Source: Marinicella rhabdoformis (GTDB lineage Bacteria > Pseudomonadota > Gammaproteobacteria > Xanthomonadales > Marinicellaceae). Taken from it: a DNA stretch of 64,000 nt. Of this stretch, positions 27,962 through 37,460 are shown one piece after another (positions within the stretch are counted from its first letter, which is position 1; each line of letters starts with the position of its first letter). The notes below the pieces were generated by a model, which was given only the letters and a program-made list of their open reading frames with translations, was not told where the DNA came from and made no database searches. The DNA is taken from the NCBI RefSeq assembly GCF_009671245.1, contig NZ_VTFS01000001.1, forward strand, positions 469,914-533,913, given 5' to 3'. The translations under genes were made by a program, and so were the position numbers.

Positions 27962-28900
27962 ATGCAAAAATTAAATTCTGCACTTTTATTGTGCGCCCTG
28001 TTATTCTCCACCCAATCTCAAGCATGGCAAGATACTGAAACCAGCATAACAGTTAAAGGCCACGTCATCCATGGCAGCCTGGCTAAACCCAAAGACAGCG
28101 ACACAGTGATTTTGATCATTGCCGGTTCTGGACCAACAGACCGAGATGGAAACCAGGCACAGATGAAAAGCAACGCCTATTTGATGTTGGCTCAAGATCT
28201 GTACCAAGCAGGCTATGCAACCTTGCGTTATGACAAACGGGGCATTGGTGCCAGCACCGAATCCAAAGTGGACATGAGTCAACTTCGCTTCAAAGATTAT
28301 GTGGATGATGCCAAAGTTTGGGTTGATGAATTATCCACACAATTCAAACATGTGATTTTGGCAGGGCACAGCATCGGTGGTTTGATGGCATTACAAGTGG
28401 CCCAAGACAAACCTGTGCAAGCTGTCATCAGTTTGGCAGGTATGGCCAATTCTGGCTATGACACACTGAAAAGGCAACTGGGTGGTAATCAACCTGAATT
28501 TGTCACAGCAGCTGCCTTGCCTTTATTAGAAAAATTAGCCCAAAACGAGAGCATTCCTGCTGAAGATGTGCCGCCTTTTTTATACAGTATATTTCACCCA
28601 AACCTTCAAGGTTATTTGAAGTCTTTTTTGAACATCGACCCGAAAAAAGAGCTATCAAAAGTCAAACAGCCAGTGTTACTTGTCATCGGTGAAACTGACA
28701 TTCAAATTACTGTAGAAGAAACAAAAAACATGGCACAAGGCAAACCTACGGCTGAATTGGTCATCATCCCAGAAATGAACCATGTGCTCAAAGTCGCACC
28801 TATAGAACGCATGGCCAACTTGGCCACCTACCAAAATCCAGAACTGTCTTTACACAAAGATTTAATGCCAAAAATTGAAACATTTCTGGCTAATTTATAA
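27962..28900 (+). CDS. Exported alpha/beta-fold hydrolase
   Basis: This 312-residue protein has a signal peptide (about 1-21, ending TQSQA) and an alpha/beta hydrolase domain. The oxyanion region is IAGSGPTDRDGN, and the nucleophile elbow LAGHSIGGLMA contains Ser137. A likely acid is the Asp in GETDIQI, and the catalytic His lies in EMNHVLK near residue 280. YDKRGIGAS is typical of the family. It probably cleaves short-chain esters or peptides in the periplasm. It is followed by a hairpin just before trmB. Confidence 0.85.
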   Translation: MQKLNSALLLCALLFSTQSQAWQDTETSITVKGHVIHGSLAKPKDSDTVILIIAGSGPTDRDGNQAQMKSNAYLMLAQDLYQAGYATLRYDKRGIGASTESKVDMSQLRFKDYVDDAKVWVDELSTQFKHVILAGHSIGGLMALQVAQDKPVQAVISLAGMANSGYDTLKRQLGGNQPEFVTAAALPLLEKLAQNESIPAEDVPPFLYSIFHPNLQGYLKSFLNIDPKKELSKVKQPVLLVIGETDIQITVEETKNMAQGKPTAELVIIPEMNHVLKVAPIERMANLATYQNPELSLHKDLMPKIETFLANL

Positions 28901-28934
28901 TTCCTTGTGGATTTTTTAAACGCATGACTTAAAA

Positions 28935-28957
28935 TGGTGCTTATTCACTATAAGCAC
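28935..28957. terminator. Hairpin between the hydrolase and trmB
   Basis: GGTGCTTA, loop TTCACTA, TAAGCACC is a perfect 8-bp stem 35 bp after the hydrolase stop. Only TT follows, so it is a weak terminator or an RNA-stabilising hairpin. It overlaps the region between two candidate trmB starts. Confidence 0.45.
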
Positions 28958-28963
28958 CTTGAC

Positions 28964-29650
28964 ATGCAATTCGACTCAAAAGAGCGCCAAATTCGCAGCT
29001 TTGTTCTCAGAAAAGGAAAAATGACCACCGGTCAGCGCAAGGCAGTTGAAGAACTCTTGCCTCAATACGCCATAGACCCAGTTCCCAAACAATTGAATTT
29101 TCACACCATTTTTGGCAATGACAATCCGGTTTGGTTAGACATTGGCTTTGGCAATGGTGAATCTATCATTCATGCAGCACAAATCTACCCAGATGTGAAT
29201 TTCCTTGGCATTGAAGTGCATTTACCCGGTGTTGGTCATTTACTGATTGAATCTGAAAAGTTAGGGTTAAATAATGTCAAAATCATCCGCAATGATGCGG
29301 TTGATATGATGACAAAACACATGAGCAATGACTCTTTAGATGCTGTTCACGTTTATTTTCCAGACCCTTGGCACAAAAAGCGTCACCACAAACGCCGCAT
29401 CATCAATCCTGAGTTTTTGGCCTTGACCACTGACAAGCTGAAAACTGGCGGGCGACTGCATTATGCATCTGACTGGGAACCTTATGCCATTGAAGTCAAA
29501 GAACTGCTTTCTGTCACCAACACCTTCAAAAACACCCAAGCAGATGGCGGATTTTCAGACCGGCCTGAATGGCGACCCGTAACAAAGTTTGAACGTCGCG
29601 GTCAAAAACTCAACCACGGCTCTTATGACTTGATCGTTCATAAAATTTAA
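28964..29650 (+). CDS. trmB: tRNA (guanine-N7-)-methyltransferase
   Basis: TrmB makes m7G46 in the variable loop of tRNAs with S-adenosylmethionine. Motifs are LDIGFGNGES (SAM site), FLGIEVHLPGVG, and VHVYFPDPWHKKRHHKRRI with the substrate-binding Asp/Pro region. SDRPEWRPVTKFERRG is the C-terminal signature. I chose the ATG at 28964 (228 residues) because the upstream ATG at 28934 would run through a perfect 8-bp hairpin and encode ten non-conserved residues. The stop TAA shares its last base with the next gene's ATG, so the two are coupled. Confidence 0.93.
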   Translation: MQFDSKERQIRSFVLRKGKMTTGQRKAVEELLPQYAIDPVPKQLNFHTIFGNDNPVWLDIGFGNGESIIHAAQIYPDVNFLGIEVHLPGVGHLLIESEKLGLNNVKIIRNDAVDMMTKHMSNDSLDAVHVYFPDPWHKKRHHKRRIINPEFLALTTDKLKTGGRLHYASDWEPYAIEVKELLSVTNTFKNTQADGGFSDRPEWRPVTKFERRGQKLNHGSYDLIVHKI

Positions 29651-31488
29651 TGGAAACACTCGGCATCACCAATGACATGTTAATGGTATTGGCCATATTG
29701 GCTTATACCGTGATGATGTTTGTTACTGAAGTGATACGCATTGATGTCGCCGCTATTTTTATTTTGGTTTTACTCGGCTTAACTGGCTTGGTACCTGACA
29801 GTCAACTGTTCAACGGCTTTGCCTCAAATGCGGTGGTATCGATCATTGCGGTCATGATACTCGGGGCAGGACTTGACCGCACTGGTGTGATGAATGCCGT
29901 GGCCAAAGGCATCATGAGAATCGGCGGTAAAACTGAGAAAACGGTAATTCCTGTCGTCTCATTAACCGTAGGTGGTATATCAGGTTTTATGCAAAATGTA
30001 GGCGCCACAGCCCTGTTTCTGCCAGTCATGAGCAAAATATCATCCAGCGCCAATTTACCGATGTCACGGCTATTGATGCCCATGGGCTTTTGTGCCATCT
30101 TGGGTGGCACAGTAACAATGGTGGGGTCCTCCCCTTTGATTTTACTCAATGACCTACTTGAAACCTCTAACAAGTCATTGCCTCCCGGCGTTGACTCCAT
30201 GGCAAAGTTTGACTTGTTCTCAACCACACCTATTGGCTTGGCTTTGTTGGTTTGTGGCGTCTTCTATTTTTTGGTTTTAGGTCGCTTTTTATTACCCGCG
30301 GCCAAACCAGCAGGACATGCACACAACTTTCGTTCTGATGATTACTTTCGAGACAATTACGGCATCGACAAAAACATCACCGAAATGATCGTCAACAAAG
30401 ACAGTCCTTTGGTAGGTATGATGATTGAGGAACTTGAGTTTGACCATTTAATTCCTAACATCGTTGCCTTATTTACTGAAGGCGATTCAATGATTTCACC
30501 TCCCAGAAATAAATTTATTTGGAATGGCGCCACCATTGCAGTGATGTGTTCTAAAGAAGACGCAGAAGCCTTTGCCAAACAATTCAACTGTAGCATTCAA
30601 CCAAAGCTCAAACAATTTAAGCTGGATTTCAACCCCACTATTTCTGGCACATCAGAAGCCGTGATTGTTCCTGGCTCTCATTACCTGGGCATGACCTTGG
30701 CAAGTTTTCATTTTCGTAAAGAATATGCCATCACCATTTTGGCCATTTCACGTGGCAGCAAAATATTTAAGGGTCAAGAAATGTATGAATTGGAGCTGCA
30801 ATTAGGCGACACATTCATCATCCACGGTCGCTGGACTGATCAAGTTGGACTGGGTCGTTCAAGGAATGTAGCGGTGGTCAGCGATGTACCGAACGAGCCT
30901 CAGCGTCCTGACAAAATTCCATTTGCTCTTTTTTTCTTTGCATTGAGCTTGACCTTGGTTATCTTTACTGACTTGAAACTATCGCTGTCCCTGCTTACCG
31001 GTGCCATTGGTATGATTATTTTTGGTGTCATCAATATCGATGAAGCCTACCGTGCGGTGAGCTGGAAAACTGTATTCTTATTGGCCTGTTTGATCCCCTT
31101 GGGCTTTGCGATGGAAAATACAGGCACGGCTGGTTGGATTGCGCAAAACACCATTTCAGCCTTGGGTGAAGTACCACAATGGGCTTATCAATTAACCATA
31201 GCCTGCTTGGCGACCGTCTTTTCATTGGTGATGTCCAATGTCGGAGCAACTGTCTTATTGGTACCCTTGGCGATCAATATAGCAATAGAAACAGGTGGTA
31301 ATCCGGCGCTCTATGCCCTGTTGGTTGCACTGTCAACTTCAAATGCCTTCATTTTACCTACACATCAAGTGTCTGCCTTAATCATGGGACCTGGTGGCTA
31401 TGGCGTTAAAGATTTTCTGAAAGTTGGCAGCCTGATGACTGTGCTGTTTTTAGCCGTTGTGATGTTCATGCTCAACTGGTTATTTTAA
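29650..31488 (+). CDS. SLC13-type permease with cytoplasmic RCK_C (TrkA-C) domains
   Basis: This 612-residue transporter has membrane segments at about 1-215 and 415-612. A central soluble region (about 230-400) resembles two RCK_C domains (NKDSPLVGMMIEELEFDHL and EAVIVPGSHYLGMTLASFHFR). The two Na+/substrate hairpins contain GFMQNVGATALFLPV (about 110-124) and LVMSNVGATVLLVPLA near residue 528, typical of the DASS/SLC13 fold. Such RCK-containing members are often annotated as sulfate, thiosulfate or dicarboxylate transporters; the substrate cannot be assigned. It is translationally coupled to trmB. Its last 9 bp overlap a convergent small gene. Confidence 0.88.
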   Translation: METLGITNDMLMVLAILAYTVMMFVTEVIRIDVAAIFILVLLGLTGLVPDSQLFNGFASNAVVSIIAVMILGAGLDRTGVMNAVAKGIMRIGGKTEKTVIPVVSLTVGGISGFMQNVGATALFLPVMSKISSSANLPMSRLLMPMGFCAILGGTVTMVGSSPLILLNDLLETSNKSLPPGVDSMAKFDLFSTTPIGLALLVCGVFYFLVLGRFLLPAAKPAGHAHNFRSDDYFRDNYGIDKNITEMIVNKDSPLVGMMIEELEFDHLIPNIVALFTEGDSMISPPRNKFIWNGATIAVMCSKEDAEAFAKQFNCSIQPKLKQFKLDFNPTISGTSEAVIVPGSHYLGMTLASFHFRKEYAITILAISRGSKIFKGQEMYELELQLGDTFIIHGRWTDQVGLGRSRNVAVVSDVPNEPQRPDKIPFALFFFALSLTLVIFTDLKLSLSLLTGAIGMIIFGVINIDEAYRAVSWKTVFLLACLIPLGFAMENTGTAGWIAQNTISALGEVPQWAYQLTIACLATVFSLVMSNVGATVLLVPLAINIAIETGGNPALYALLVALSTSNAFILPTHQVSALIMGPGGYGVKDFLKVGSLMTVLFLAVVMFMLNWLF

Positions 31489-31689
31489 CGTCTTATTCAA
31501 CCGCTGATCTATACCATAACGCAATGCCACTGCCGCTTTGACCTTTTCTTGAAACAATGCATGTAAACCATTATCTCGATCTGGATTGATATCGTCTGCC
31601 ACTGTTTTTTCCGAAATCAAAGACAGTATGTGATTGATTTCTAACATTACCATTCCTAATTGTTCCATATCATTTGCCCCTGTTTTCAT
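31480..31689 (-). CDS. Small helical protein, unknown
   Basis: This 69-residue frame starts with MKTGANDMEQLGMVMLEIN and is predicted mostly helical. An acidic middle (VADDINPDRDNG) leads to a basic helix (LFQEKVKAAVALRYGIDQRLNK). It sits between convergent and co-directional genes and overlaps the end of the permease by 9 bp. There is no clear ribosome site. The sensible amphipathic pattern and the lack of other candidates in this gap argue for a real gene, but I do not recognise the family. Confidence 0.5.
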   Translation of the reverse strand: MKTGANDMEQLGMVMLEINHILSLISEKTVADDINPDRDNGLHALFQEKVKAAVALRYGIDQRLNKTLK

Positions 31690-31787
31690 AACCGTACTTT
31701 AAACCAAAGACAAGGTTTCAACCACTCAACTTATGGACACGGCTTGTAGGAAAATATAGACAGCGTAAGGTGTTTACCCTCAACTCA

Positions 31788-32849
31788 TTAGATCAATAAT
31801 TCAGACAACCGAGAGGCGCAACGCTTGAACTCAAAAGTCAATTTATCACCTTGGTAAATCATCTGATAATGTGACTCGGCTTGGGCAATGATTTTGATGT
31901 TATTTTCATACATCACATCAATCAGTGTGATAAAACGTCGTGATTGGTCATTATCGTAAATGGTTAACTGTGGAATGCCTTCAAGATAAAGGGTATCAAT
32001 GCGTTTGGCTATTTCTATGTAGTCATGGGCACTTCGTGCGGCTTTACACAACACATCAAAGTGACACCACAATTTTTTATCCGCAGATTTAATAACAGGC
32101 AATTCACGGTCATTGATGTGCCAAGGTTTATTGGAAATTTGTTGGGTAGCAACATGATGAATAAAGTGGTCTTGCAAATGGTACAAACTGCTTTCACAAA
32201 CTGGAAAATACCAATGCTCATGTGCCCCGTCTTCTTGGATGCGGTAATCTTGAGCACCGTCTAAATGCAGCACATTCATATGTTCATTTATCCAAGCGAT
32301 TGCGGGCAAAAACTTGGCACGTTGTAAGCCACCTCGATACAAATCATCAGGTTTAACATTTGAAGTGGTTACCAGGGCAATACCGTACTCACTGAATGCA
32401 GCCAACAAACCAGCCAACAGCATGGCATCAGCGATGTCATTAACTAAAAACTCATCCAAACACAAGACCTGTACTTGTGCCGCCATTTGTTGGCATATTT
32501 TATCCAATGGGTTTGCGTGGTTATCGTATTGACGCAATTGCTGGTGCAACCACAACATGAACTCATGGTAATGTTGGCGCTGTTTGCCCACTTGTTCAGG
32601 TAAGCAGTCATAAAACAAATCCATCAGGTGTGTTTTACCTCGACCAACCGAGCCATAAATATATATGCCTTTGGGCGTTTCAGGCTGTGATGAAAACCAT
32701 TGTTTAAAGAAAGTTTGCTTGACCGGCTTTATCAATGATTGGTGCAACCTTTCAAAGGCATCAACCACACGTGCTTGTAAAGCATCTTCCCAAATGACAC
32801 CTTTGTCAATTTCAGCTTGGTATGTAGCTAACGGACCCAATGATTTCAT
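31788..32849 (-). CDS. zapE: Cell division ATPase ZapE (AFG1 family)
   Basis: ZapE is an AFG1-type P-loop ATPase that associates with the Z-ring and constriction site. From the ATG at 32849 it has 353 residues. Walker A is GSVGRGKTHLMD (66-77) and Walker B is VLCLDEFLVND (about 132-142). TTSNVKPDDLYRGGLQR is the sensor-1/arginine region and RRFITLIDVMYE lies near the C-terminus. It starts 9 bp after the stop of the COG2945-type hydrolase, so the two are co-transcribed. Confidence 0.92.
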   Translation of the reverse strand: MKSLGPLATYQAEIDKGVIWEDALQARVVDAFERLHQSLIKPVKQTFFKQWFSSQPETPKGIYIYGSVGRGKTHLMDLFYDCLPEQVGKQRQHYHEFMLWLHQQLRQYDNHANPLDKICQQMAAQVQVLCLDEFLVNDIADAMLLAGLLAAFSEYGIALVTTSNVKPDDLYRGGLQRAKFLPAIAWINEHMNVLHLDGAQDYRIQEDGAHEHWYFPVCESSLYHLQDHFIHHVATQQISNKPWHINDRELPVIKSADKKLWCHFDVLCKAARSAHDYIEIAKRIDTLYLEGIPQLTIYDNDQSRRFITLIDVMYENNIKIIAQAESHYQMIYQGDKLTFEFKRCASRLSELLI

Positions 32850-32858
32850 CAATTGTCT

Positions 32859-33515
32859 TTAGTTATCAGGGTACAACTGGCGCAAAATACCATTTTTAAT
32901 TGCCCCTTTGAGGTCTAATAATCGGCGGTGAAAGAAGTGACCTGCTTTCATGGTGACTAATTGAGGCTTTGGGCTTTGTTGCTCAACGTAATCATAAACC
33001 GCACGCGGACTGACCACATCATCCTCATCTCCCATGATGACCAACCATGGGCATTCTGGGGGCTCTAATTCTGAGAAATCGTAACGCTCTACAGGCGGTG
33101 CCACGGTTAACATTTGCTCAGGCCTGATGTCATGCACCATGCGCAAAGCCACATAAGAACCAAAAGAAAAACCAGCCAACCAAACATCTGAATCAGGCAA
33201 CTGCTCCTTAGCCCAGTCATAAACCGCCATCAAGTCATCAGACTCTCCGACACCATCATCAAAGACACCATCTGACGCACCGACACCTCGAAAATTGAAT
33301 CGAACTGTATGCACACCCATGTCGCGGTAGGCTTTTTCAATCATATGGACCACTTTATTGTGCATGGTGCCACCGTATAAAGGGTGTGGGTGACAAATCA
33401 ATCCAACGATGCCTTTATCGACTGCTTCCGCATCAGGTGGTGAAGCGATGATTTCAATCTGACCAGCTGGACCTTGGATCATCATTTTGGTCGATTCTTG
33501 TGGGAATGCTGACAT
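32859..33515 (-). CDS. Alpha/beta hydrolase (COG2945-like)
   Basis: This 218-residue cytoplasmic hydrolase has CHPHPLYGGTMHNKVV (about 36-51), FNFRGVGASDG, the nucleophile elbow LAGFSFGSYVAL, an acid in MGDEDDVV and a C-terminal His in AGHFFH. This is the pattern of small dienelactone-hydrolase-like esterases. No signal peptide is present. It lies just upstream of zapE in the same operon. The substrate is unknown. Confidence 0.87.
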   Translation of the reverse strand: MSAFPQESTKMMIQGPAGQIEIIASPPDAEAVDKGIVGLICHPHPLYGGTMHNKVVHMIEKAYRDMGVHTVRFNFRGVGASDGVFDDGVGESDDLMAVYDWAKEQLPDSDVWLAGFSFGSYVALRMVHDIRPEQMLTVAPPVERYDFSELEPPECPWLVIMGDEDDVVSPRAVYDYVEQQSPKPQLVTMKAGHFFHRRLLDLKGAIKNGILRQLYPDN

Positions 33516-33596
33516 GGTGAGTTAACTCGTTGTTAAAAGTCGCATTATAACACCCTCAGCTGAGATCATTTAAGGCCAGCCTGCTCAAAATTTATA

Positions 33597-34511
33597 TCAA
33601 AAAATCGATTGACCTGTTTCGTTGGTAAAGCCTTCTAAAAACTCAATACCACGCTGAGAATTGCCTTTGATATTCAAACCAGGGCTCCATATCGCCAAAC
33701 TGAATACATTGGGCATCACAGCCACAATCGCACCACTGACGCCACTCTTTCCAGGCAAACCAATTTTATAGGCAAACTGACCGGCTTCATCATAAAACCC
33801 ACAGGTCAACATGATGGCATTGATTCTTTTAGTCTGACTTGGCGTTAACAAAGCTTTCCCAGTTTGAACACAGGTACCTTGATTGGCCAAAAACGAGAAC
33901 AACAGCGCCAAATCTTTACAATTTAAAGTGATAGAACAACAGTCAAAATACAAGTCCAACAATTCATTCACATCATGCTTGATGTTACCTAATGACTTGA
34001 TCAAGTTGGCCAAAGCCACATTCCTAAAACCTTCAGATTTTTCTGAATCAGCAATCGACTTATTAACATCTATGACTGGATTACCTGTGCTTTCTCTGAT
34101 CATTTGTAACATCGCAGCCCGTGGATCATCAAACAGATCCAACAACACATCGCATACCACCAAAGCACCGGCATTTGAAAACGGATTTCTCGGTACCCCT
34201 TGTTCATGTTCTAAATGACCCAGCGAATTGAAAGGCGTACCGGAAGGTTCTACACCCACACGGTGCCAAATATCTGAGCCTAACTTTTGATACGCCATAG
34301 ACAGCGTCAAAACCTTAACCACACTTTGAATTGAAAAGTTTTGATCCCATGCCCCCGCTGAAGCTGAACTCAGGTCATTGTGATGTAAATAAACGCCCAT
34401 TTGATCTGCATCAACGCGTGCCAATTCTGGAATGTAATCAGCAGCTTCGCCTAAACGACTGCCCTGTAATACCGTTTGATATACTTTATTTATGGCTTGT
34501 TGGTAATTCAT
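33597..34511 (-). CDS. glsA: Glutaminase
   Basis: Glutaminase hydrolyses glutamine to glutamate and ammonia. The ATG at 34511 gives 304 residues, the usual family length, beginning MNYQQAINKVYQTV. The Ser-Lys active site is SIQSVVK with Ser63 and Lys66. GNPVIDVNKSIADSEKS and LPGKSGVSGAIVAVMP are further signatures. An upstream TTG at 34544 would overlap the transporter stop and was rejected. It follows the AmpG-like gene by 7 bp, so they form an operon. Confidence 0.93.
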   Translation of the reverse strand: MNYQQAINKVYQTVLQGSRLGEAADYIPELARVDADQMGVYLHHNDLSSASAGAWDQNFSIQSVVKVLTLSMAYQKLGSDIWHRVGVEPSGTPFNSLGHLEHEQGVPRNPFSNAGALVVCDVLLDLFDDPRAAMLQMIRESTGNPVIDVNKSIADSEKSEGFRNVALANLIKSLGNIKHDVNELLDLYFDCCSITLNCKDLALLFSFLANQGTCVQTGKALLTPSQTKRINAIMLTCGFYDEAGQFAYKIGLPGKSGVSGAIVAVMPNVFSLAIWSPGLNIKGNSQRGIEFLEGFTNETGQSIF

Positions 34512-34518
34512 GTTTTTT

Positions 34519-36078
34519 TTAAGATTGTTCAGGAGTTTCCACATTATCTACAGCCTTTTTAGGCTTTTTAATGAGGTTGATGCCCTCAGCATATATCAAC
34601 ATCACCACCACTGGCAACCCCATCAAAAAAGTCATAAAAAAGAATTGAGCAAATCCAACCGCATCAACCATCGCCCCAGAATAACCACCCAGAATTTTGG
34701 GGAACAACGTCATAACTGAACTGAACATGGCATACTGCACCGCTGTAAACTGTTTATTCACCAACAAAGAAAGGAAAGCCACAAAAGCCGCCATCGCCAA
34801 GCCCGCTGACAAATTATCGGCAGCAATCATATAAATCAACAGCTCAAAATCTTTTTCCATACCGGCCATCATCATAAACAATAAATTAGTTAATGCGGAT
34901 AAGCTGGCACCAATAATCATCACCCGAACAATACCCCATTGCATCGCCAAATAGCCACCCAAAACACCACCTAATAAGGTCATAATCAAGCCTATATTTT
35001 TAGAAGCGGTTGCAATCTCAGACAGGTCATAACCCAAACCTTGGTAAAATAAATTTGCAGAAACACCCATCACCAAGTCTGAAATTCTGTAAGTACAAAT
35101 AATCCCGATTAACAGCCACATGTGTTTGCGGTGCTGTTTAAATAAATCGACAACAGGTGCGACATAAACGAATCGCGCCATGTCACGATTGACCCAAGGT
35201 GTTCTGGCGACAAACCCACCAACCAAATAGGCCATTACGAAGGAAAAAAGCAACTGAATAAACGCAGCAAGAACACTGGATAATGCGGTGTTATGAAACC
35301 AGTTATCAAACCCCGTTTTTATGTCAGCCTTGACCTCAGAAAAACCAGCGTAACTCAATATAAATGCTGTGACTGCAAAAACAAAAACCCAAAGTACGCC
35401 TAAATAATCCTTCACTTCAAATTGCCAATCTTTGCGGTGTTTTGGCTCTTTAATAACCCAAGTAGTCACAACACCAACCAACATGGTCAATGCCATGATC
35501 AAATAACTGTTACGCCACGCTTCATACAGGTATTGTTCTGAGCTGGTGCCAAAAAAATCGGCCAAATACAATGCCCCAGCACCCGAAGTGATCATACCGA
35601 TTCGATAACCCACAATATACAATGAAGACAGCATGGCAATGTCCTTTTCATCACTGGCCTCAATCCGCCAAGCATCGATCAATATATCTTGTGTCGCGGC
35701 TGAAAAACCCAACAAAACAGCAGCCAAGGCCATGCGAGTTAAGGCGCCACTCCCTGCTGCCGGATCAGTCAATGCCATCAATATCAAAGCAACGATGACC
35801 AATGACTGAGCCACCAACAACCATGACCGGCGCTGTCCTAAATATGCTGACAACCAAGGTAAAGGCAGCCTATCGACCAAAGGCGACCACAAGAACTTGA
35901 AAGAATAGCCGAGGAATGCCCAACTGAATAAGGTGATGGCAGCCCGCTCTATACCCACCTGATCTAACCACAGTGACAATGAGGAAAAAATCAAGTAATA
36001 AGGAATACCCGCAGAAAAGCCCAAAAATGTCATGTGTGCAAATTTGGCTTTAAATAAGTGTTGTAAGGTTGATTTCAT
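34519..36078 (-). CDS. AmpG-like MFS permease
   Basis: This ~519-residue MFS transporter resembles AmpG muropeptide permeases. The N-terminus MTFLGFSAGIPYYLIFSSLSL, WAFLGYSFKFLWSPLVDR and GFSAATQDILIDAWRIE match that family closely. About 12-14 membrane segments are spread over the whole length, with a large cytoplasmic loop near 225-320. AmpG imports anhydromuropeptides for recycling and can influence beta-lactamase induction. I chose the ATG at 36078; the ATG at 36177 would add 33 residues unlike any AmpG N-terminus. It is co-transcribed with glutaminase. Confidence 0.88.
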   Translation of the reverse strand: MKSTLQHLFKAKFAHMTFLGFSAGIPYYLIFSSLSLWLDQVGIERAAITLFSWAFLGYSFKFLWSPLVDRLPLPWLSAYLGQRRSWLLVAQSLVIVALILMALTDPAAGSGALTRMALAAVLLGFSAATQDILIDAWRIEASDEKDIAMLSSLYIVGYRIGMITSGAGALYLADFFGTSSEQYLYEAWRNSYLIMALTMLVGVVTTWVIKEPKHRKDWQFEVKDYLGVLWVFVFAVTAFILSYAGFSEVKADIKTGFDNWFHNTALSSVLAAFIQLLFSFVMAYLVGGFVARTPWVNRDMARFVYVAPVVDLFKQHRKHMWLLIGIICTYRISDLVMGVSANLFYQGLGYDLSEIATASKNIGLIMTLLGGVLGGYLAMQWGIVRVMIIGASLSALTNLLFMMMAGMEKDFELLIYMIAADNLSAGLAMAAFVAFLSLLVNKQFTAVQYAMFSSVMTLFPKILGGYSGAMVDAVGFAQFFFMTFLMGLPVVVMLIYAEGINLIKKPKKAVDNVETPEQS

Positions 36079-36199
36079 GTGGCTCAGTTTACTTTGAAAA
36101 CCCATAATTCGGCTACTAAATCGCAGGAATGAAATGTTTTTTGTTTTTTTAGCCAAATTTGGGTAAGATAAAGTCAAACAGCGTGTTTAGGGAACCTGA

Positions 36200-37249
36200 A
36201 TGATATCAGTAGAAGAGTTACAAGAATATTATCCTTTCAATAAAATCCAATTTAAGTTTTTCCCTTTGCTACTCAAAGAGTTAGAATTTTTTGGCGTGCA
36301 AAAAGGTGAAAAACTGTATGCAATCAACCGCCGCGCAGAAAACACCAAATACCTCACTAAAGGTGTGATTCAAGTCACCACCGACAAAGGCCGTGAAAAA
36401 ACAATCAAATCCACCTCGTTGCAATCTAAATACCCCATTGGTGATGCCAATAAAAGTAACACCATGGACGCGGTAGTGGCCTCAACTCAAGCCACTGGGT
36501 TTCAAATCAATTCCACCTTGCTTGATCATTTCTTGGTTTGGAATGACTGCTATGCCAAAGCGGCCATAGACAGCCCCATCAGAGGTCACAGAAAATATGA
36601 ATGGGTTATGGGCTTGCTCAAAAGCCAGTCTGTTCAAATGCTACCACAAGGCAATGTCGGTGAATTGTTTGATGTATTAGAAAGCAAGCCAGTATCATCC
36701 GGTGATGAAATCATCTCTGAAGGTGATCCAGGGGATTATTGCTATATATTGGCCAGAGGTCAGGCAGAAGTTTATAAATGCGGCTCTAATGGTGAATTCA
36801 AAGTAGCAGATCTTGGTCCCGGCGACTTATTCGGAGAAAGTGCTTTGGTCAGCGAAGAACCCAGAAATGCTTCGGTTCGCATGAGTTCAGATGGCTTGGT
36901 GATGTGGCTTTCAGGTAAAACCTTTGGCAAATTACTTAAAGCCCATGTGGTGCGTTGGATTACAGCAGAAGAAACCTTAGAGAAAATCACCCAAGGTGCC
37001 ACCCTACTTGATGTTCGAGAACGCGATGAATTTCAACAAATGGGTATCCAAGGTTGTCTTAACATTCCTGTCAACGAAATATACAGCAAACTCAGTACCA
37101 TCGACAAAAGCCGAACCATCATCACCTGTTCTGACATGGGTTCACGCTGTGCATCAGCTGCCTTTACATTGGCCACCAAAGGTTATGACGTTTATGCATT
37201 ACAAGGTGGGATCAATGGCTTAATCCGCACCTTAGACAGGCTGGCTTAG
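36200..37249 (+). CDS. Cyclic-nucleotide-binding domain protein with C-terminal rhodanese
   Basis: This 349-residue protein has a degenerate CNB-like domain (about 1-120), a more complete CNB domain (about 150-245) with GDLFGESALVSEEPRNASVR at 209-228, and a rhodanese domain (about 253-347). The rhodanese active-site loop is CSDMGSR with Cys310 and Arg316, so sulfur transfer or thiol chemistry is plausible. There is no HTH domain, which argues against a DNA-binding CRP. It lies 211 bp upstream of prpB on the same strand and is divergent from the AmpG-like gene. A signalling role linking a nucleotide to sulfur or redox state is only inference. Confidence 0.85.
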   Translation: MISVEELQEYYPFNKIQFKFFPLLLKELEFFGVQKGEKLYAINRRAENTKYLTKGVIQVTTDKGREKTIKSTSLQSKYPIGDANKSNTMDAVVASTQATGFQINSTLLDHFLVWNDCYAKAAIDSPIRGHRKYEWVMGLLKSQSVQMLPQGNVGELFDVLESKPVSSGDEIISEGDPGDYCYILARGQAEVYKCGSNGEFKVADLGPGDLFGESALVSEEPRNASVRMSSDGLVMWLSGKTFGKLLKAHVVRWITAEETLEKITQGATLLDVRERDEFQQMGIQGCLNIPVNEIYSKLSTIDKSRTIITCSDMGSRCASAAFTLATKGYDVYALQGGINGLIRTLDRLA

Positions 37250-37307
37250 AAACACCAAATCACACCGCATTCTGATTCAGCTTGGCTGGCTATTTAGCGC
37301 ATAATTT

Positions 37308-37315
37308 GCTATAAT
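37308..37315 (+). promoter_or_regulatory. Extended -10 promoter of prpB
   Basis: TTTGCTATAATCC contains TGnTATAAT (37307-37315) with no clear -35 box. A ~145-nt leader follows, containing the hairpin at 37387-37405. Confidence 0.6.
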
Positions 37316-37386
37316 CCAGCCGCTTTCAATCAGGGGCATTCAAGGACTGAATAAACCACCCTAACTCAAAGCAAAACAATTAAATA

Positions 37387-37405
37387 CCCCATAACGCACA
37401 TGGGG
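37387..37405 (+). promoter_or_regulatory. Leader hairpin before prpB
   Basis: CCCCAT, loop AACGCAC, ATGGGG forms a perfect 6-bp stem 56 bp before the prpB ATG. No T-run follows, so it is not an intrinsic terminator. It may be a leader regulatory structure. Confidence 0.35.
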
Positions 37406-37460
37406 CTTGAACTTGGACAGATTCAAGCAGCGTATCACACCAACAACATTCAGGAATGAT

